DNA of 64,000 nucleotides from Pseudomonas kribbensis (GTDB lineage Bacteria; Pseudomonadota; Gammaproteobacteria; Pseudomonadales; Pseudomonadaceae): NCBI RefSeq assembly GCF_003352185.1, contig NZ_CP029608.1, positions 3,038,001 to 3,102,000 of the forward strand, read 5' to 3'. Shown piece by piece: positions 1 to 12,142 of this stretch (position 1 is its first letter; each line of letters starts with the position of its first letter). The notes under the pieces were generated by a model. It saw only the letters and a program-made list of their open reading frames with translations, ran no database searches and was not told where the DNA came from. The position numbers and the translations under genes were made by a program.

Positions 1-1920
1 CCTGACGGTATATAACGTAATAAAGCCATTGGCGATCATTGTCCTGTCAGCTTTCGGCAAGTTGGACACTGCCATTTTGAGAATCGAGGCCTGGATTTTC
101 TTTAGCGTCAGATGATATTGGTCGAATGTTTTTTCAAATAAGGAGTCGATCGGTTTCAGTTCGCCGAGTCGAGAAAAAGCATTCTGCGGCGGGTTGAAGT
201 TTGCGGTGCTGACAAACTTGTCGGTGAGTTTGCCGTTGACGACCAGATCATCCGACATGTAAAGGTCGAGAATCGAGACGCGCAGCCTGCCTACTGCAGA
301 AGTGTTCTGCACATTTCCCAGGCTGGAGGGGAAAAAAAGAGTCAGCCATTCCAGTGCACTGCGCTCGCCAAGCGCAACATCGAAGTTGGCCCTGAATACC
401 TGCTGTTCAAGGTAACGGCCGTCCGGCATGACGCGTTTCAACTCTTGCAGCGCCAGTTGCCGTCGATCAGGCGGAACAATCGCAATGCCGGTTTCGACGT
501 TGTTCAACGCTTCCACGTACTGGCTGAAACGGCTGGCGGCGGTGGTAAATGCGTGCACGTCATCATCACGGCCGCTTGCCTCGGGCAAGACCCCGTTGAG
601 CCTCGCCCACTGGAGAATGGGCGTGATGGTCGCCAACTCCTGCAGCGTTCGCTGGACGGGACTGACAGGCGCCAGTTCGGAAAACGCCTTGATCCGGTCG
701 TAGGTCATCAGGCGCGATGCCCCTGGCGCCGTGAGCTCGACCAGTGCGACCGCCTGGGACACGATCACCCAGCCAGGCTTGCCGATCGTCAACTCGGCGG
801 GCGTCTGCTGAATCAGCAGTTGTGGCGCGGCGCAGGCCAGCAGCAAATGGGCAGCCAGGGGCGCGTAAGCCGGTGGCAATTGCGCTTCACGAGTCAGTTG
901 CCATTCCAGTGCTTCAACTACCTGAGGGGCAGTTTTCGAGGCGTTATCAGGGTGATACAGATGAAAACCGGCAATGACGTTGGCATGCCGCTCGACCTCG
1001 AATCCCAGATCGAGAATCAGTGCGGTGGCCACCAGGCACTTGATCTGTCGTGCCGCGATGTCGTGATCGTCTTGCTCCAGATGCCATCCGAGGCGGTCAT
1101 GCAGGTGAATGCCCAGTGCTCCGGCCTCGGGGGTCTGCAGAAAGTGGTCCAGATAAGTGGCCGCCTGTTCGCGCCGAGTCGCGGCCGGGAGCGAGGCGAA
1201 TTCCGTAGTGGCGATATGTTGCAGGAGGCTGATGCGGTTTCGGGTCGTGTCCCTGGCGATTTGCCTGATCGTTGCTCGATCGGTCTCGCTCAAGTGGAAT
1301 GCCGAGTCCGCAGGCGCCATCAACAGCTCGTGATAATCGCCGGTCGCCGGGCTGTCCGGCATTTGAAACGCCAGCCAGGCAATCAATTCACGTACTTCAG
1401 CAACAGTGGCGGGCAGTGCGTAATGATGGAAGTTCAGCCACTGTTCAAGGCCGAACACCTTTGAGGAAAACACTTGGCCACCGGTTTGCTCCGCACATTC
1501 ACCCAATGTAAAGATGTCTTCTTGCAGGTCGGCAGTGATCACCGCGTCATGGGTGATATCGAGCCAGGCGTCATTGATCTGTACGTTGAGCCTGGCGTTT
1601 TTGTCGATGCACACTGGCGCACCAGCGGGTAGTGCATGTTTTTCCGCAAGAAACAGAAAATCATCGGTCTCCAGCATCTTCGCCAAAGCAATGCGGGCAA
1701 ACTCCACAGCGTTATCAAAGGCACTGTCCGATACCCGCGAGACAGTGATGAAGTGCAGGTCTACAGGGGCGGCATCTTCGCGTTTCGCTGCAATGTCGGA
1801 AAGTGTTGAAACAATATTGGACTGTTCTGTCTGATCAGCGATTCGGCGTTCAGTTAAATGCGCGGAATCAAGTGCAACATTATCGATATCCAGCAGGCTT
1901 CCGCTCTGTGCAGGTTGCAT
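1..1920 (-). CDS. Very large protein of unknown function, N-terminal part (cut by window edge)
   Basis: An open frame of 640 codons starts at ATG 1920-1918 and is still open at base 1, so the C-terminal part is missing. A good ribosome site (AAGGAAG at 1935-1929) lies 8 bases before the ATG and fixes the start. No signal peptide, membrane segment or catalytic motif is visible. The protein looks soluble and mostly helical, with an acidic N-terminus. Large proteins of this look in pseudomonads are sometimes annotated as toxin-like, but nothing in the visible part proves that. The existence of the gene is secure; its function is unknown. Confidence 0.8.
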   Translation of the reverse strand, partial: MQPAQSGSLLDIDNVALDSAHLTERRIADQTEQSNIVSTLSDIAAKREDAAPVDLHFITVSRVSDSAFDNAVEFARIALAKMLETDDFLFLAEKHALPAGAPVCIDKNARLNVQINDAWLDITHDAVITADLQEDIFTLGECAEQTGGQVFSSKVFGLEQWLNFHHYALPATVAEVRELIAWLAFQMPDSPATGDYHELLMAPADSAFHLSETDRATIRQIARDTTRNRISLLQHIATTEFASLPAATRREQAATYLDHFLQTPEAGALGIHLHDRLGWHLEQDDHDIAARQIKCLVATALILDLGFEVERHANVIAGFHLYHPDNASKTAPQVVEALEWQLTREAQLPPAYAPLAAHLLLACAAPQLLIQQTPAELTIGKPGWVIVSQAVALVELTAPGASRLMTYDRIKAFSELAPVSPVQRTLQELATITPILQWARLNGVLPEASGRDDDVHAFTTAASRFSQYVEALNNVETGIAIVPPDRRQLALQELKRVMPDGRYLEQQVFRANFDVALGERSALEWLTLFFPSSLGNVQNTSAVGRLRVSILDLYMSDDLVVNGKLTDKFVSTANFNPPQNAFSRLGELKPIDSLFEKTFDQYHLTLKKIQASILKMAVSNLPKADRTMIANGFITLYTVR

Positions 1921-2071
1921 GAGCAAGTCTTCCTTGAGTTGTGGGCAGGGCGAGGCTCCTCGAAGTTGGTATGAAAGTTTATATTTCAATAAACCGACAA
2001 CTTCGGGCCGGCCTCAGAATAATTGGCTTCTGTGGCTGCTGGGAAGTTGTGGGTCGTTTCAAAGTTGGTCT

Positions 2072-2092
2072 GGGCAGATTGAAAGTCTGCCC
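2072..2092. other. Short hairpin between two minus-strand genes
   Basis: GGGCAGA (2072-2078) pairs with TCTGCCC (2086-2092) across a 7-base loop. It lies just downstream of the lone receiver gene that ends at 2123 and could end its transcript, but no T-run follows on either strand. Confidence 0.3.
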
Positions 2093-2122
2093 ATGCTTAT
2101 TTCCGGATTTGAAGTTCCGGCT

Positions 2123-2488
2123 TCAGGATTGCCCGATAACCGCTTTAACCTTGTCACGCAGTTGATCGATCGAGAACGGTTTGCCAATCACATGCATGTC
2201 CGCCGGCACTTCAATGGTCTCGGCATAACCGCTGGCAAACAGAATCGGCAGTGAAGGGCGGATATTGCGGGCCTCGGTGGCCAGTTGACGGCCATCCATG
2301 ATCGGCAGCCCGACGTCGGTCATCATCAGATCAATGTGCTGATTGGCATCCTTGATGATTGCCAGGGCCTGTTCGCTGCCGTCCGCCTCCAGCACCTTGA
2401 AGTCCAGTTCCTCCAGCACGTCGACGATCAGCATGCGCACGATGGTGTCGTCTTCTACTACAAGGATGGTGGACGTGGTGGTGGACAT
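2123..2488 (-). CDS. Single-domain response regulator (receiver only)
   Basis: A 121-aa stand-alone CheY-like receiver. It has the acidic pair D13/D14, the phosphoacceptor D58 (in MTDVGLP), S86 (in FASGYAE) and K103 (in GKPF), so every residue needed for phosphotransfer is present. It has no output domain, so it probably passes phosphate on or acts by protein contact. The ATG at 2488 begins the family-typical sequence; upstream in-frame codons do not look coding. It is divergent from the hybrid kinase at 2752 and separated from it by 263 bases. A partner in that kinase's phosphorelay is likely but inferred from position only. Confidence 0.88.
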   Translation of the reverse strand: MSTTTSTILVVEDDTIVRMLIVDVLEELDFKVLEADGSEQALAIIKDANQHIDLMMTDVGLPIMDGRQLATEARNIRPSLPILFASGYAETIEVPADMHVIGKPFSIDQLRDKVKAVIGQS

Positions 2489-2751
2489 AGTGGCGGCTCT
2501 CAAGAATGGGGGACGGGGCGCCGGTCGATCAAAATTGCCGGGCTCTTGCATGAGTAAGTGGCGCATGGCCACAAGTTCCCGGATGGATACAAAAAAGAAT
2601 AGGCGCAAACGGGCGGGCAAGGATAACCGTTGGCTGGCGATCCGGCGCAGGCAAATGTGGGAAAACAGTGCTAAGACTGTGAGAAAAATGGATCCATGCC
2701 GCCGTTTTGGGGCAAACTCCCTGGTTTTCAACAGTTCGACAAGGCTGCCAC

Positions 2752-6236
<3,485 letters not shown>

Positions 6237-6237
<1 letters not shown>

Positions 6238-7070
6238 TGGAACGTAGTAATCACGTTGAACGAAACAGTGAAATCGAACTGCGGTTGCTGATCGAGGCGA
6301 TTTATCTCAAGTACAGCTACGACTTTCGCGATTACTCCGGCGCTTCGATCAAGCGCCGGGTGCAACATGCGCTGAGCCAGTTCGAATGCGCGACCATTTC
6401 GGCGTTGCAGGAAAAGGTCCTGCATGACCCGACGGCGTTCATGCAACTGCTGCAACTGCTGACGATTCCGGTCAGCGAGATGTTCCGCGATCCGTCGCAC
6501 TTCCTGGCGATCCGTCAGGAAGTGGTGCCGCTGCTCAAGACCTACCCGTCGATCAAGATCTGGATCGCCGGATGCAGTACCGGTGAGGAGGTCTATTCGA
6601 TGGCGATCCTGCTGCGCGAAGAAGGTCTGCTGGACCGCACGATCATCTACGCCACCGACATCAACCCGCGCTCGCTGGACAAGGCCAAGCAGGGGATCTT
6701 TTCGATGGAGAACGTGCGCGCCTACACCGCCAACTACCAGCAGGCCGGCGGTCAGCGCTCGTTTGCCGACTACTACACGGCTGCGTATGGTTACGCGATT
6801 TTCGACAAGAGCCTGTGCGAGAACGTGACCTTCGCCGATCACAGCCTGGCAACGGATAGCGTATTCTCTGAAACTCAATTAATTTCATGTCGTAACGTGT
6901 TGATTTACTTCAATAAAAAACTTCAGGATCGAGCGTTCGGATTGTTCCATGAGTCGCTGTGCCACCGTGGATTTCTGGTACTGGGCAGCAAGGAAACGTT
7001 GGATTTTTCCGGCTATTCCAACCAGTTCGAGCCCTTGGTGAAACAAGAACGGATCTACCGCAAATCATGA
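6237..7070 (+). CDS. CheR-type protein-glutamate methyltransferase
   Basis: A 277-aa SAM-dependent methyltransferase of the CheR family. The N-terminal helical CheR domain (about 10-75) is followed by the SAM-binding loop around G112 (AGCSTGEE) and the family motif SCRNVLIYF in the C-terminal third. CheR enzymes methylate glutamates in chemoreceptor coiled coils. I place the start at GTG 6237, which shares its G with the TAG of the preceding kinase gene. The stop overlaps the next gene's ATG (ATGA at 7067-7070). No chemoreceptor is encoded nearby, so the substrate may be the neighbouring hybrid kinase. Confidence 0.9.
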
Positions 7071-7660
7071 ACAGTGCAGCGGATTTGCCTCGGGTCGAGG
7101 CGATTGTGGTCGGAGCTTCCGCCGGTGGCGTCGAGGCCCTGTTGACCCTGCTCGGTTCGCTGCGGGCAGGCTTCGGTCTGCCGATCATCATCGTGCTGCA
7201 TCTGCCGGAAGAGCGACGCAGTCAACTCGCCGAGGTGTTCGCCCGGCGCGTGGCGCTGCCAGTGACCGAGGCCATCGATAAACAGGACATCAGTCCCGGC
7301 ACGGTGTATTTCGCCACACCGGGTTATCACCTGTCGGTGGAGCAGGATCGCAGCCTGTCGTTGAGCCTGGAGGACCGTTTGCACCATTCGCGGCCATCGA
7401 TCGATTTCCTGTTCGAGTCCGCTGCCGATGCCTACGGCCCGGCGCTGGCTGCCGTGCTGCTGACCGGGGCCAATCACGATGGCGCGAGGGGCCTCGCCCA
7501 GGTCAAACGCCAGGGAGGGCTGACCATCGTTCAGGATCCGCAGGACGCGCTGGTAGCGACCATGCCCGAGGCCGCATTGAAGACTCATCAACCGGATCAC
7601 ATACTTCCCATTCGCGGCATCGGCCGTCTGCTTGTCGAGCTGGAACGAATCGCATGCTGA
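7067..7660 (+). CDS. CheB-type methylesterase/amidase domain protein lacking a receiver
   Basis: A 197-aa protein made of only the catalytic CheB domain. The expected triad is visible: S18 (GASAGG), H45 (VLHLPEE) and D138 (ANHDGA). Classical CheB has an N-terminal receiver that controls its activity; this one does not, so its control must come from elsewhere, for example the separate receivers of the operon. The ATG at 7067 overlaps the cheR stop by the ATGA arrangement, and the 3' end overlaps the next gene by 7 bases, so translational coupling is likely. It should remove the methyl groups that the neighbouring CheR adds. Confidence 0.9.
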   Translation: MNSAADLPRVEAIVVGASAGGVEALLTLLGSLRAGFGLPIIIVLHLPEERRSQLAEVFARRVALPVTEAIDKQDISPGTVYFATPGYHLSVEQDRSLSLSLEDRLHHSRPSIDFLFESAADAYGPALAAVLLTGANHDGARGLAQVKRQGGLTIVQDPQDALVATMPEAALKTHQPDHILPIRGIGRLLVELERIAC

Positions 7661-8868
7661 GTAATATCCAGGCAAAACTGCTGATCGTCGACGATCTGCC
7701 CGAGAACCTGCTGGCTCTCGAAGCGCTGATCAAACGCGAAGACCGCACCGTCTACAAAGCGCTTTCGGCAGACGAAGCGCTATCGCTGTTGCTGCAACAC
7801 GAATTCGCCATGGCCATTCTCGATGTGCAGATGCCCGGCATGAACGGTTTCGAACTGGCCGAACTGATGCGCGGCACCGAGAAGACCAAGAACATCCCGA
7901 TCATTTTCGTCAGCGCCGCCGGCCGTGAACTGAACTACGCGTTCAAGGGCTATGAAAGTGGCGCGGTGGACTTCCTGCACAAGCCGCTGGATATCCATGC
8001 GGTGAAGAGCAAGGTCAACGTCTTCGTCGACCTGTATCGCCAGAGCAAGGCGATGAAACAACAGGTCGAAGCGCTGGAGCAGAGCCGTCGCGAACAGGAA
8101 GCGCTGTTGCAGCAACTGCAGAGCACCCAGGGCGAACTGGAGCAGGCAGTACGCATGCGTGACGATTTCATGTCGATCGTCGCCCATGAAGTGCGCACGC
8201 CGCTCAACGGCCTTATCCTCGAAACACAACTGCGCAAGATGCACCTGGCCCGGGACAACGCCGCGGCGTTCACCCTCGACAAGATGCACGCCATGGTCGA
8301 CCGCGACGAGCGCCAGATCAAAAGCCTGATCCGGCTGATCGAGGACATGCTCGACGTGTCGCGGATCCGCACCGGCAAGCTGTCGATCCGACCGAGCCGG
8401 TTCGATCTTTCGCAACTGGTGGGCAACCTGCTGCAGAATTTCGCCCAGCAGATCGAAGCGGCCGAGACTGAAGTCAGCTTTACCGCGACGGAACCGGTGG
8501 AAGGGCAGTGGGACGAGTTCCGCATCGAGCAAGTGGTGTCGAACCTGCTGACCAACGCCTTGCGGTATGGCGGCAAGAGCCCGGTGCAGGTGCGGGTTTA
8601 TCGCGAAGGCAATGAGGCGCGGGTCGAAGTTGCGGATCAGGGCATCGGCATCAGCGAGGAGAACCAGAAGCGCATTTTTCAACAGTTCGAACGGGTTTCC
8701 GCCAAGACGGTGGTCGCCGGTCTCGGGCTGGGTCTGTTCATTTCCGAGCAGATCGTCGCCGCCCACGGCGGCTCCATCGTCGTCGAAAGCAGGATCAACG
8801 AGGGCGCCCTGTTTCGCGTTTGTCTGCCGCTCCAGGAAAACGGCGAAACAAACGCAACCTCTGAGTGA
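7654..8868 (+). CDS. Receiver-histidine kinase fusion, soluble
   Basis: A 404-aa cytoplasmic protein with an N-terminal receiver (acidic pair D13/D14, phosphoacceptor D57 in LDVQMPG), a coiled-coil linker (about 130-165), HisKA with H178 (AHEVRTPLNG) and a HATPase domain ending in a GLGLGLFI G-box. With its receiver in front of the kinase core and no membrane segment, it is likely driven by phosphate from another kinase, the triple-receiver sensor being the obvious candidate. The ATG at 7654 overlaps the end of the cheB-like gene. Confidence 0.9.
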   Translation: MLSNIQAKLLIVDDLPENLLALEALIKREDRTVYKALSADEALSLLLQHEFAMAILDVQMPGMNGFELAELMRGTEKTKNIPIIFVSAAGRELNYAFKGYESGAVDFLHKPLDIHAVKSKVNVFVDLYRQSKAMKQQVEALEQSRREQEALLQQLQSTQGELEQAVRMRDDFMSIVAHEVRTPLNGLILETQLRKMHLARDNAAAFTLDKMHAMVDRDERQIKSLIRLIEDMLDVSRIRTGKLSIRPSRFDLSQLVGNLLQNFAQQIEAAETEVSFTATEPVEGQWDEFRIEQVVSNLLTNALRYGGKSPVQVRVYREGNEARVEVADQGIGISEENQKRIFQQFERVSAKTVVAGLGLGLFISEQIVAAHGGSIVVESRINEGALFRVCLPLQENGETNATSE

Positions 8869-8912
8869 CCACACGGTCGTATCAGCAGCTATTGACCGAA
8901 CAAAGGCTTCCC

Positions 8913-9290
8913 ATGAGCGTAGATGCACAAGATGTAGTACTCGTCGTCGAGGACGAACCGGTGATCCTGATGGTGTTGACAGACTATCTGTCGGGGCAGG
9001 GCTATCGCGTATTGCAGGCCGAAAACGGCGAGCAGGCGTTCGAGATTCTGGCGAGCAAGCCGCATCTGGACATGTTGATTACCGACTTCCGCTTGCCGGG
9101 CGGAATCTCCGGCGTGCAGATCGCCGAACCCGCCGTCAAATTGCGTCCTGACCTGAAGGTGATCTTCATCAGCGGCTATCCGCAGGAAATCCGCGAGACC
9201 GGCAGCCCGATCACCCGCCGGGCACCGATCCTGGAAAAACCGTTCGACCTGGACGTGTTGCAGGAGAAGATTCAGGAGCTGCTGGCCTGA
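8913..9290 (+). CDS. Single-domain response regulator (receiver only)
   Basis: A 125-aa lone receiver with D14, phosphoacceptor D58 (ITDFRLPGG), a Ser in SGYPQE and Lys in EKPF. I chose ATG 8913 because AAAGG sits 7 bases upstream. A GTG at 8865 overlaps the previous stop and would add 16 residues of non-domain sequence. It is the last gene of the operon that begins at 2752 and resembles the divergent receiver at 2123-2488 in layout. Confidence 0.88.
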   Translation: MSVDAQDVVLVVEDEPVILMVLTDYLSGQGYRVLQAENGEQAFEILASKPHLDMLITDFRLPGGISGVQIAEPAVKLRPDLKVIFISGYPQEIRETGSPITRRAPILEKPFDLDVLQEKIQELLA

Positions 9291-9292
9291 AA

Positions 9293-9321
9293 ACAGACGC
9301 CTGAACAATACCGGCGTCTGT
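9293..9321. terminator. Hairpin between convergent genes
   Basis: ACAGACGCC (9293-9301) pairs with GGCGTCTGT (9313-9321), giving 9 bp with an 11-base loop. It lies between the end of the signalling operon and the end of the convergent lipoprotein gene, so it may serve both. There is no clear T-run on either side. Confidence 0.5.
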
Positions 9322-9335
9322 AGGCACAGGATGAG

Positions 9336-10259
9336 CTATCGGACCTGATCCGCCAGATTGAAAGCGAAGGTCGCATTTGCTGTTTGGGTGGCAGGTAATG
9401 TGATCTTGATGATAGGTACCACCATGCCGCCGGTTTTGCTGTAAAAATCCCTCTGATCATGTTGAGCATTTGCCAGCCCGTTTTCGACATAGAAGAACGC
9501 CTGAATCGGAAGTTGCGTCGGTACGTTCTGCGGCCAGGTAGCCAGAATCAGTTCATTTTGTTGAGGAAACCAGGCTGCGCCCAACAGACTCCTGGCGCGA
9601 ATGGACTGATAAAAAGAATCCGCCCCCAGATTATTCATATTGTCACGTACATCGAAACTGCATTGATAAGCCGATGGACTTGAGGGGGCCGCTCGCCAGT
9701 GCGTCATCCATTGTTCTGCCGTGCTGATGCCCATGCTCTGACAGCGACGACTTTGTGTCGGGAAGTACGGGTGTGCACCACATCCTGGCTTGTCGCGTAA
9801 CTGTGTCCAGCCATCAATAGGGTAGGCGCACAGGATTTCAATCTTTAGTTTGCCCACCGGGTTGGCAAGCACCGGATAAAAAATGAAACCGCTGTTCTGG
9901 CCGAACACCAGTTTCTGGAATTTTGAATCCTTACCGAGAAAGGAAAAAGAAACCCCTCCGCTCGTTACTGAATGCGGGCTTGGATTCCACGTCGAGTAGC
10001 CGGGCCCTGGCACTGTCGAGCGCAAAACAATACCTCTGCACAGAAATGCTGGAGTCGATGGAGTACCGCAGTTGATGCGAACATCGTTATAACGCGCCGT
10101 CAGATCCGCCACGACTTGAGGGCCGCTTTGTGCGGTACTTGAAGCCGTGCTGACGGCTCCCGTTCTACTTTCAGGTTCTTGTAGTTGTGCCCGTTGATGG
10201 CTCTGACATCCCGCCAAAGACAGTACCAACATCAATACCAGTAAACAGTGCCTGTTCAT
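9336..10259 (-). CDS. Exported lipoprotein, halovibrin (HvnA)-like
   Basis: A 307-aa protein with a lipoprotein signal peptide (lipobox LAGC, predicted lipid-bearing Cys18). After a low-complexity linker comes a globular Cys-containing domain with segments such as RYNDVRINCG and SFDVRDNMNNLG. These resemble pseudomonad proteins annotated as halovibrin. Vibrio halovibrins are secreted NAD-glycohydrolases, but I cannot confirm the active site here, and lipid anchoring would be a difference. It is a lone gene with its own upstream region (10260-10330). Export is well supported; the family name is from memory of similar sequences. Confidence 0.6.
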   Translation of the reverse strand: MNRHCLLVLMLVLSLAGCQSHQRAQLQEPESRTGAVSTASSTAQSGPQVVADLTARYNDVRINCGTPSTPAFLCRGIVLRSTVPGPGYSTWNPSPHSVTSGGVSFSFLGKDSKFQKLVFGQNSGFIFYPVLANPVGKLKIEILCAYPIDGWTQLRDKPGCGAHPYFPTQSRRCQSMGISTAEQWMTHWRAAPSSPSAYQCSFDVRDNMNNLGADSFYQSIRARSLLGAAWFPQQNELILATWPQNVPTQLPIQAFFYVENGLANAQHDQRDFYSKTGGMVVPIIKITLPATQTANATFAFNLADQVR

Positions 10260-10368
10260 GTCCGCCTCTCACTTTATAAGGTGTTTTATGGGATCAACTC
10301 TCTTTCGAAGGAGAGTAAAAAAACACTTTCAGTGAGCGATTCAAACAGCACCAAGCGTAGATGAATAG

Positions 10369-10384
10369 CTGTCAAAGTTGACAG
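10369..10384. repeat. Perfect inverted repeat, possible operator
   Basis: CTGTCAA (10369-10375) and TTGACAG (10378-10384) are separated by 2 bases. The loop is too short for a good RNA hairpin, so a dimeric protein site is more likely. It lies about 110 bases upstream of the halovibrin-like gene. Confidence 0.3.
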
Positions 10385-10399
10385 GTTTCAAGCATCAGA

Positions 10400-10429
10400 T
10401 AGCGGCCTATGCTACGCAGTTGGCCGCTA
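10400..10429. terminator. Hairpin after the kaiC-kinase operon
   Basis: TAGCGGCC (10400-10407) pairs with GGCCGCTA (10422-10429) across a 14-base loop, about 45 bases past the stop of the hybrid kinase gene at 10472. No strong T-run follows on the minus strand. Confidence 0.4.
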
Positions 10430-10471
10430 ACGGAAAGTTACCGTCTATCAGGATCGACAAGTTGCAAAGCG

Positions 10472-12142
10472 TTACCCGCGAATCATCTCCCGCACCTTCG
10501 CCGTCAACAGATCGAAGGTGAACGGCTTGGTGATCATCTGCATGCCAGGGTCGAGGAATCCGCCGCGCACTGCTGCGTGCTCGGCATAGCCGGTGATGAA
10601 CAGCACTTTCAATTCCGGCCGGTATTGCCGGCCGATTTCCGCCAGTTGCCGGCCGTTCATACCCGGCAGGCCGACGTCGCTGATCAGCAGATCAATGCGC
10701 TGCGCCGAGTCCAGGATGGGCACGGCACCGTCGGCGTCGCTGGCTTCGACAAATCCATAACCCAACTCGCTCAATACGGCGCTGACCAGCACGCGTACGG
10801 CCGGGTCGTCTTCGACGATCAGCACGGTTTCGCCTTCCAGGGCATCCGGAGTCTGTTCCGTATCCATCGGGGTGTGGGGCAGGGACTCACCCTGGAAGCG
10901 CGGCAGATAGAGTTTGACCGTGGTGCCCTGATCGATTTCGCTGTCAATCGACACATGCCCGCCGGATTGCTTGCTGAAACCATAAATCATCGACAGACCC
11001 AGCCCGGTGCCCTGACCGATGGGTTTGGTGGTGAAAAACGGATCGAACGCGCGGTTGATCACGCTCTGCGGCATGCCGCAGCCATTGTCGGTCACGCTCA
11101 ACACGACGTAATCGCCGGGCGCCAGATTGCTGTAGCTCGCGGTGAAATCGCGATCCAGCACCTGATTGCCTGTTTCGACCACCAGATTGCCGCCGTCGGG
11201 CATCGCGTCCCGGGCGTTGATCACCAGGTTGAGCAGGGCGCTTTCCAGTTGATTGGGGTCGGCCTCGGCCACCCACAATTGTTCATGCAAACGCATGTCC
11301 AGCTGGATGCTTTCGTTCAGGCTGCGTTGCAGCAGCTCGCCCATCGATTGCACCAGATCGTTCATCTGCACCGCTTTGGAATCCAGCGATTGCCGGCGGG
11401 AAAACGCCAGCAGACGGTGAGTCAGGCCCGCCGCACGGTTGGCTGAGGTCACGCCCAGATCGATCAGGCTGTCGAGATCATCTGTCCGGCCACGGGCAAG
11501 ACGCCGGCGCAACAGTTCCAGACTGCCGATGATCCCGGTCAGCATGTTGTTGAAGTCGTGGGCGATCCCGCCGGTGAGCTGACCGACCGCTTCCATCTTC
11601 TGCGACTGGCGCAGCGCTTCTTCGTTGTGCCGCAGTTGCGCGGTGCGTTCCTCGACTTGTTGCTCAAGGGTTTCGAGGGTCGATTGCAGGCGCCGCTCGC
11701 TTTCGCTCAGATCGATCAGACGATCGCGGGCCTCGTACTGTCGTCGTCGACCGCGCAAGGCTGTGGACACCAGGCTGATCAAGGTCGCCGGATGAAAAGG
11801 GCGTTCAAGAAATGTCACGTTGCCCAGCAATTCACTGAGGCGCGAAGACGGACCTTGCTCGGCCCCGCCATGATGGGTGAACAGGACGATGGGCAGATCC
11901 GACCATGCCGGTTGTTGCTTCAGATAGGCCAGCAGGTCTTCCAGGTCCGGGCCATTGAGGGCTTCGGCGGCAATCAGCAACAGGCCTGCGCCGGGCTCCA
12001 GTTCACTGCAAAGGTTGGCGAGGTCCGGGGTGATCAAGCCGCCGTAACCGGCCTCGTTGAGGATCATCAGCGCAATCTGGCTGTCGCGACCCAGGGGCGC
12101 CAGAATCAGCGCCCGTTCGGACAGCGGGACGGTGACAGTCAC
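10472..12142 (-). CDS. Hybrid histidine kinase with degenerate N-terminal receiver
   Basis: A 556-aa soluble kinase. Residues about 8-130 have the length and strand pattern of a receiver, but the acidic pocket and phosphoacceptor are missing (LLLIAAEAL where DVxxP is expected) and the usual KPF is RPF. A coiled coil follows, then HisKA with H195 (AHDFNNML), HATPase (GTGLGLSM) and a normal C-terminal receiver with D489 (ISDVGLPG). The start is GTG 12142, overlapping the stop of the KaiC-like gene (GTGA), so the two are translationally coupled. A pseudo-receiver kinase beside KaiC recalls CikA of the cyanobacterial clock; that link is inference. Confidence 0.88.
   Translation of the reverse strand: MTVTVPLSERALILAPLGRDSQIALMILNEAGYGGLITPDLANLCSELEPGAGLLLIAAEALNGPDLEDLLAYLKQQPAWSDLPIVLFTHHGGAEQGPSSRLSELLGNVTFLERPFHPATLISLVSTALRGRRRQYEARDRLIDLSESERRLQSTLETLEQQVEERTAQLRHNEEALRQSQKMEAVGQLTGGIAHDFNNMLTGIIGSLELLRRRLARGRTDDLDSLIDLGVTSANRAAGLTHRLLAFSRRQSLDSKAVQMNDLVQSMGELLQRSLNESIQLDMRLHEQLWVAEADPNQLESALLNLVINARDAMPDGGNLVVETGNQVLDRDFTASYSNLAPGDYVVLSVTDNGCGMPQSVINRAFDPFFTTKPIGQGTGLGLSMIYGFSKQSGGHVSIDSEIDQGTTVKLYLPRFQGESLPHTPMDTEQTPDALEGETVLIVEDDPAVRVLVSAVLSELGYGFVEASDADGAVPILDSAQRIDLLISDVGLPGMNGRQLAEIGRQYRPELKVLFITGYAEHAAVRGGFLDPGMQMITKPFTFDLLTAKVREMIRG

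Noticed and set aside
445..1464. 339-codon plus-strand open frame
   Set aside because: It lies opposite the large minus-strand gene, which is open through the whole region and has a good ribosome site. Its Arg/Gln-rich composition is typical of an antisense frame in GC-rich DNA.
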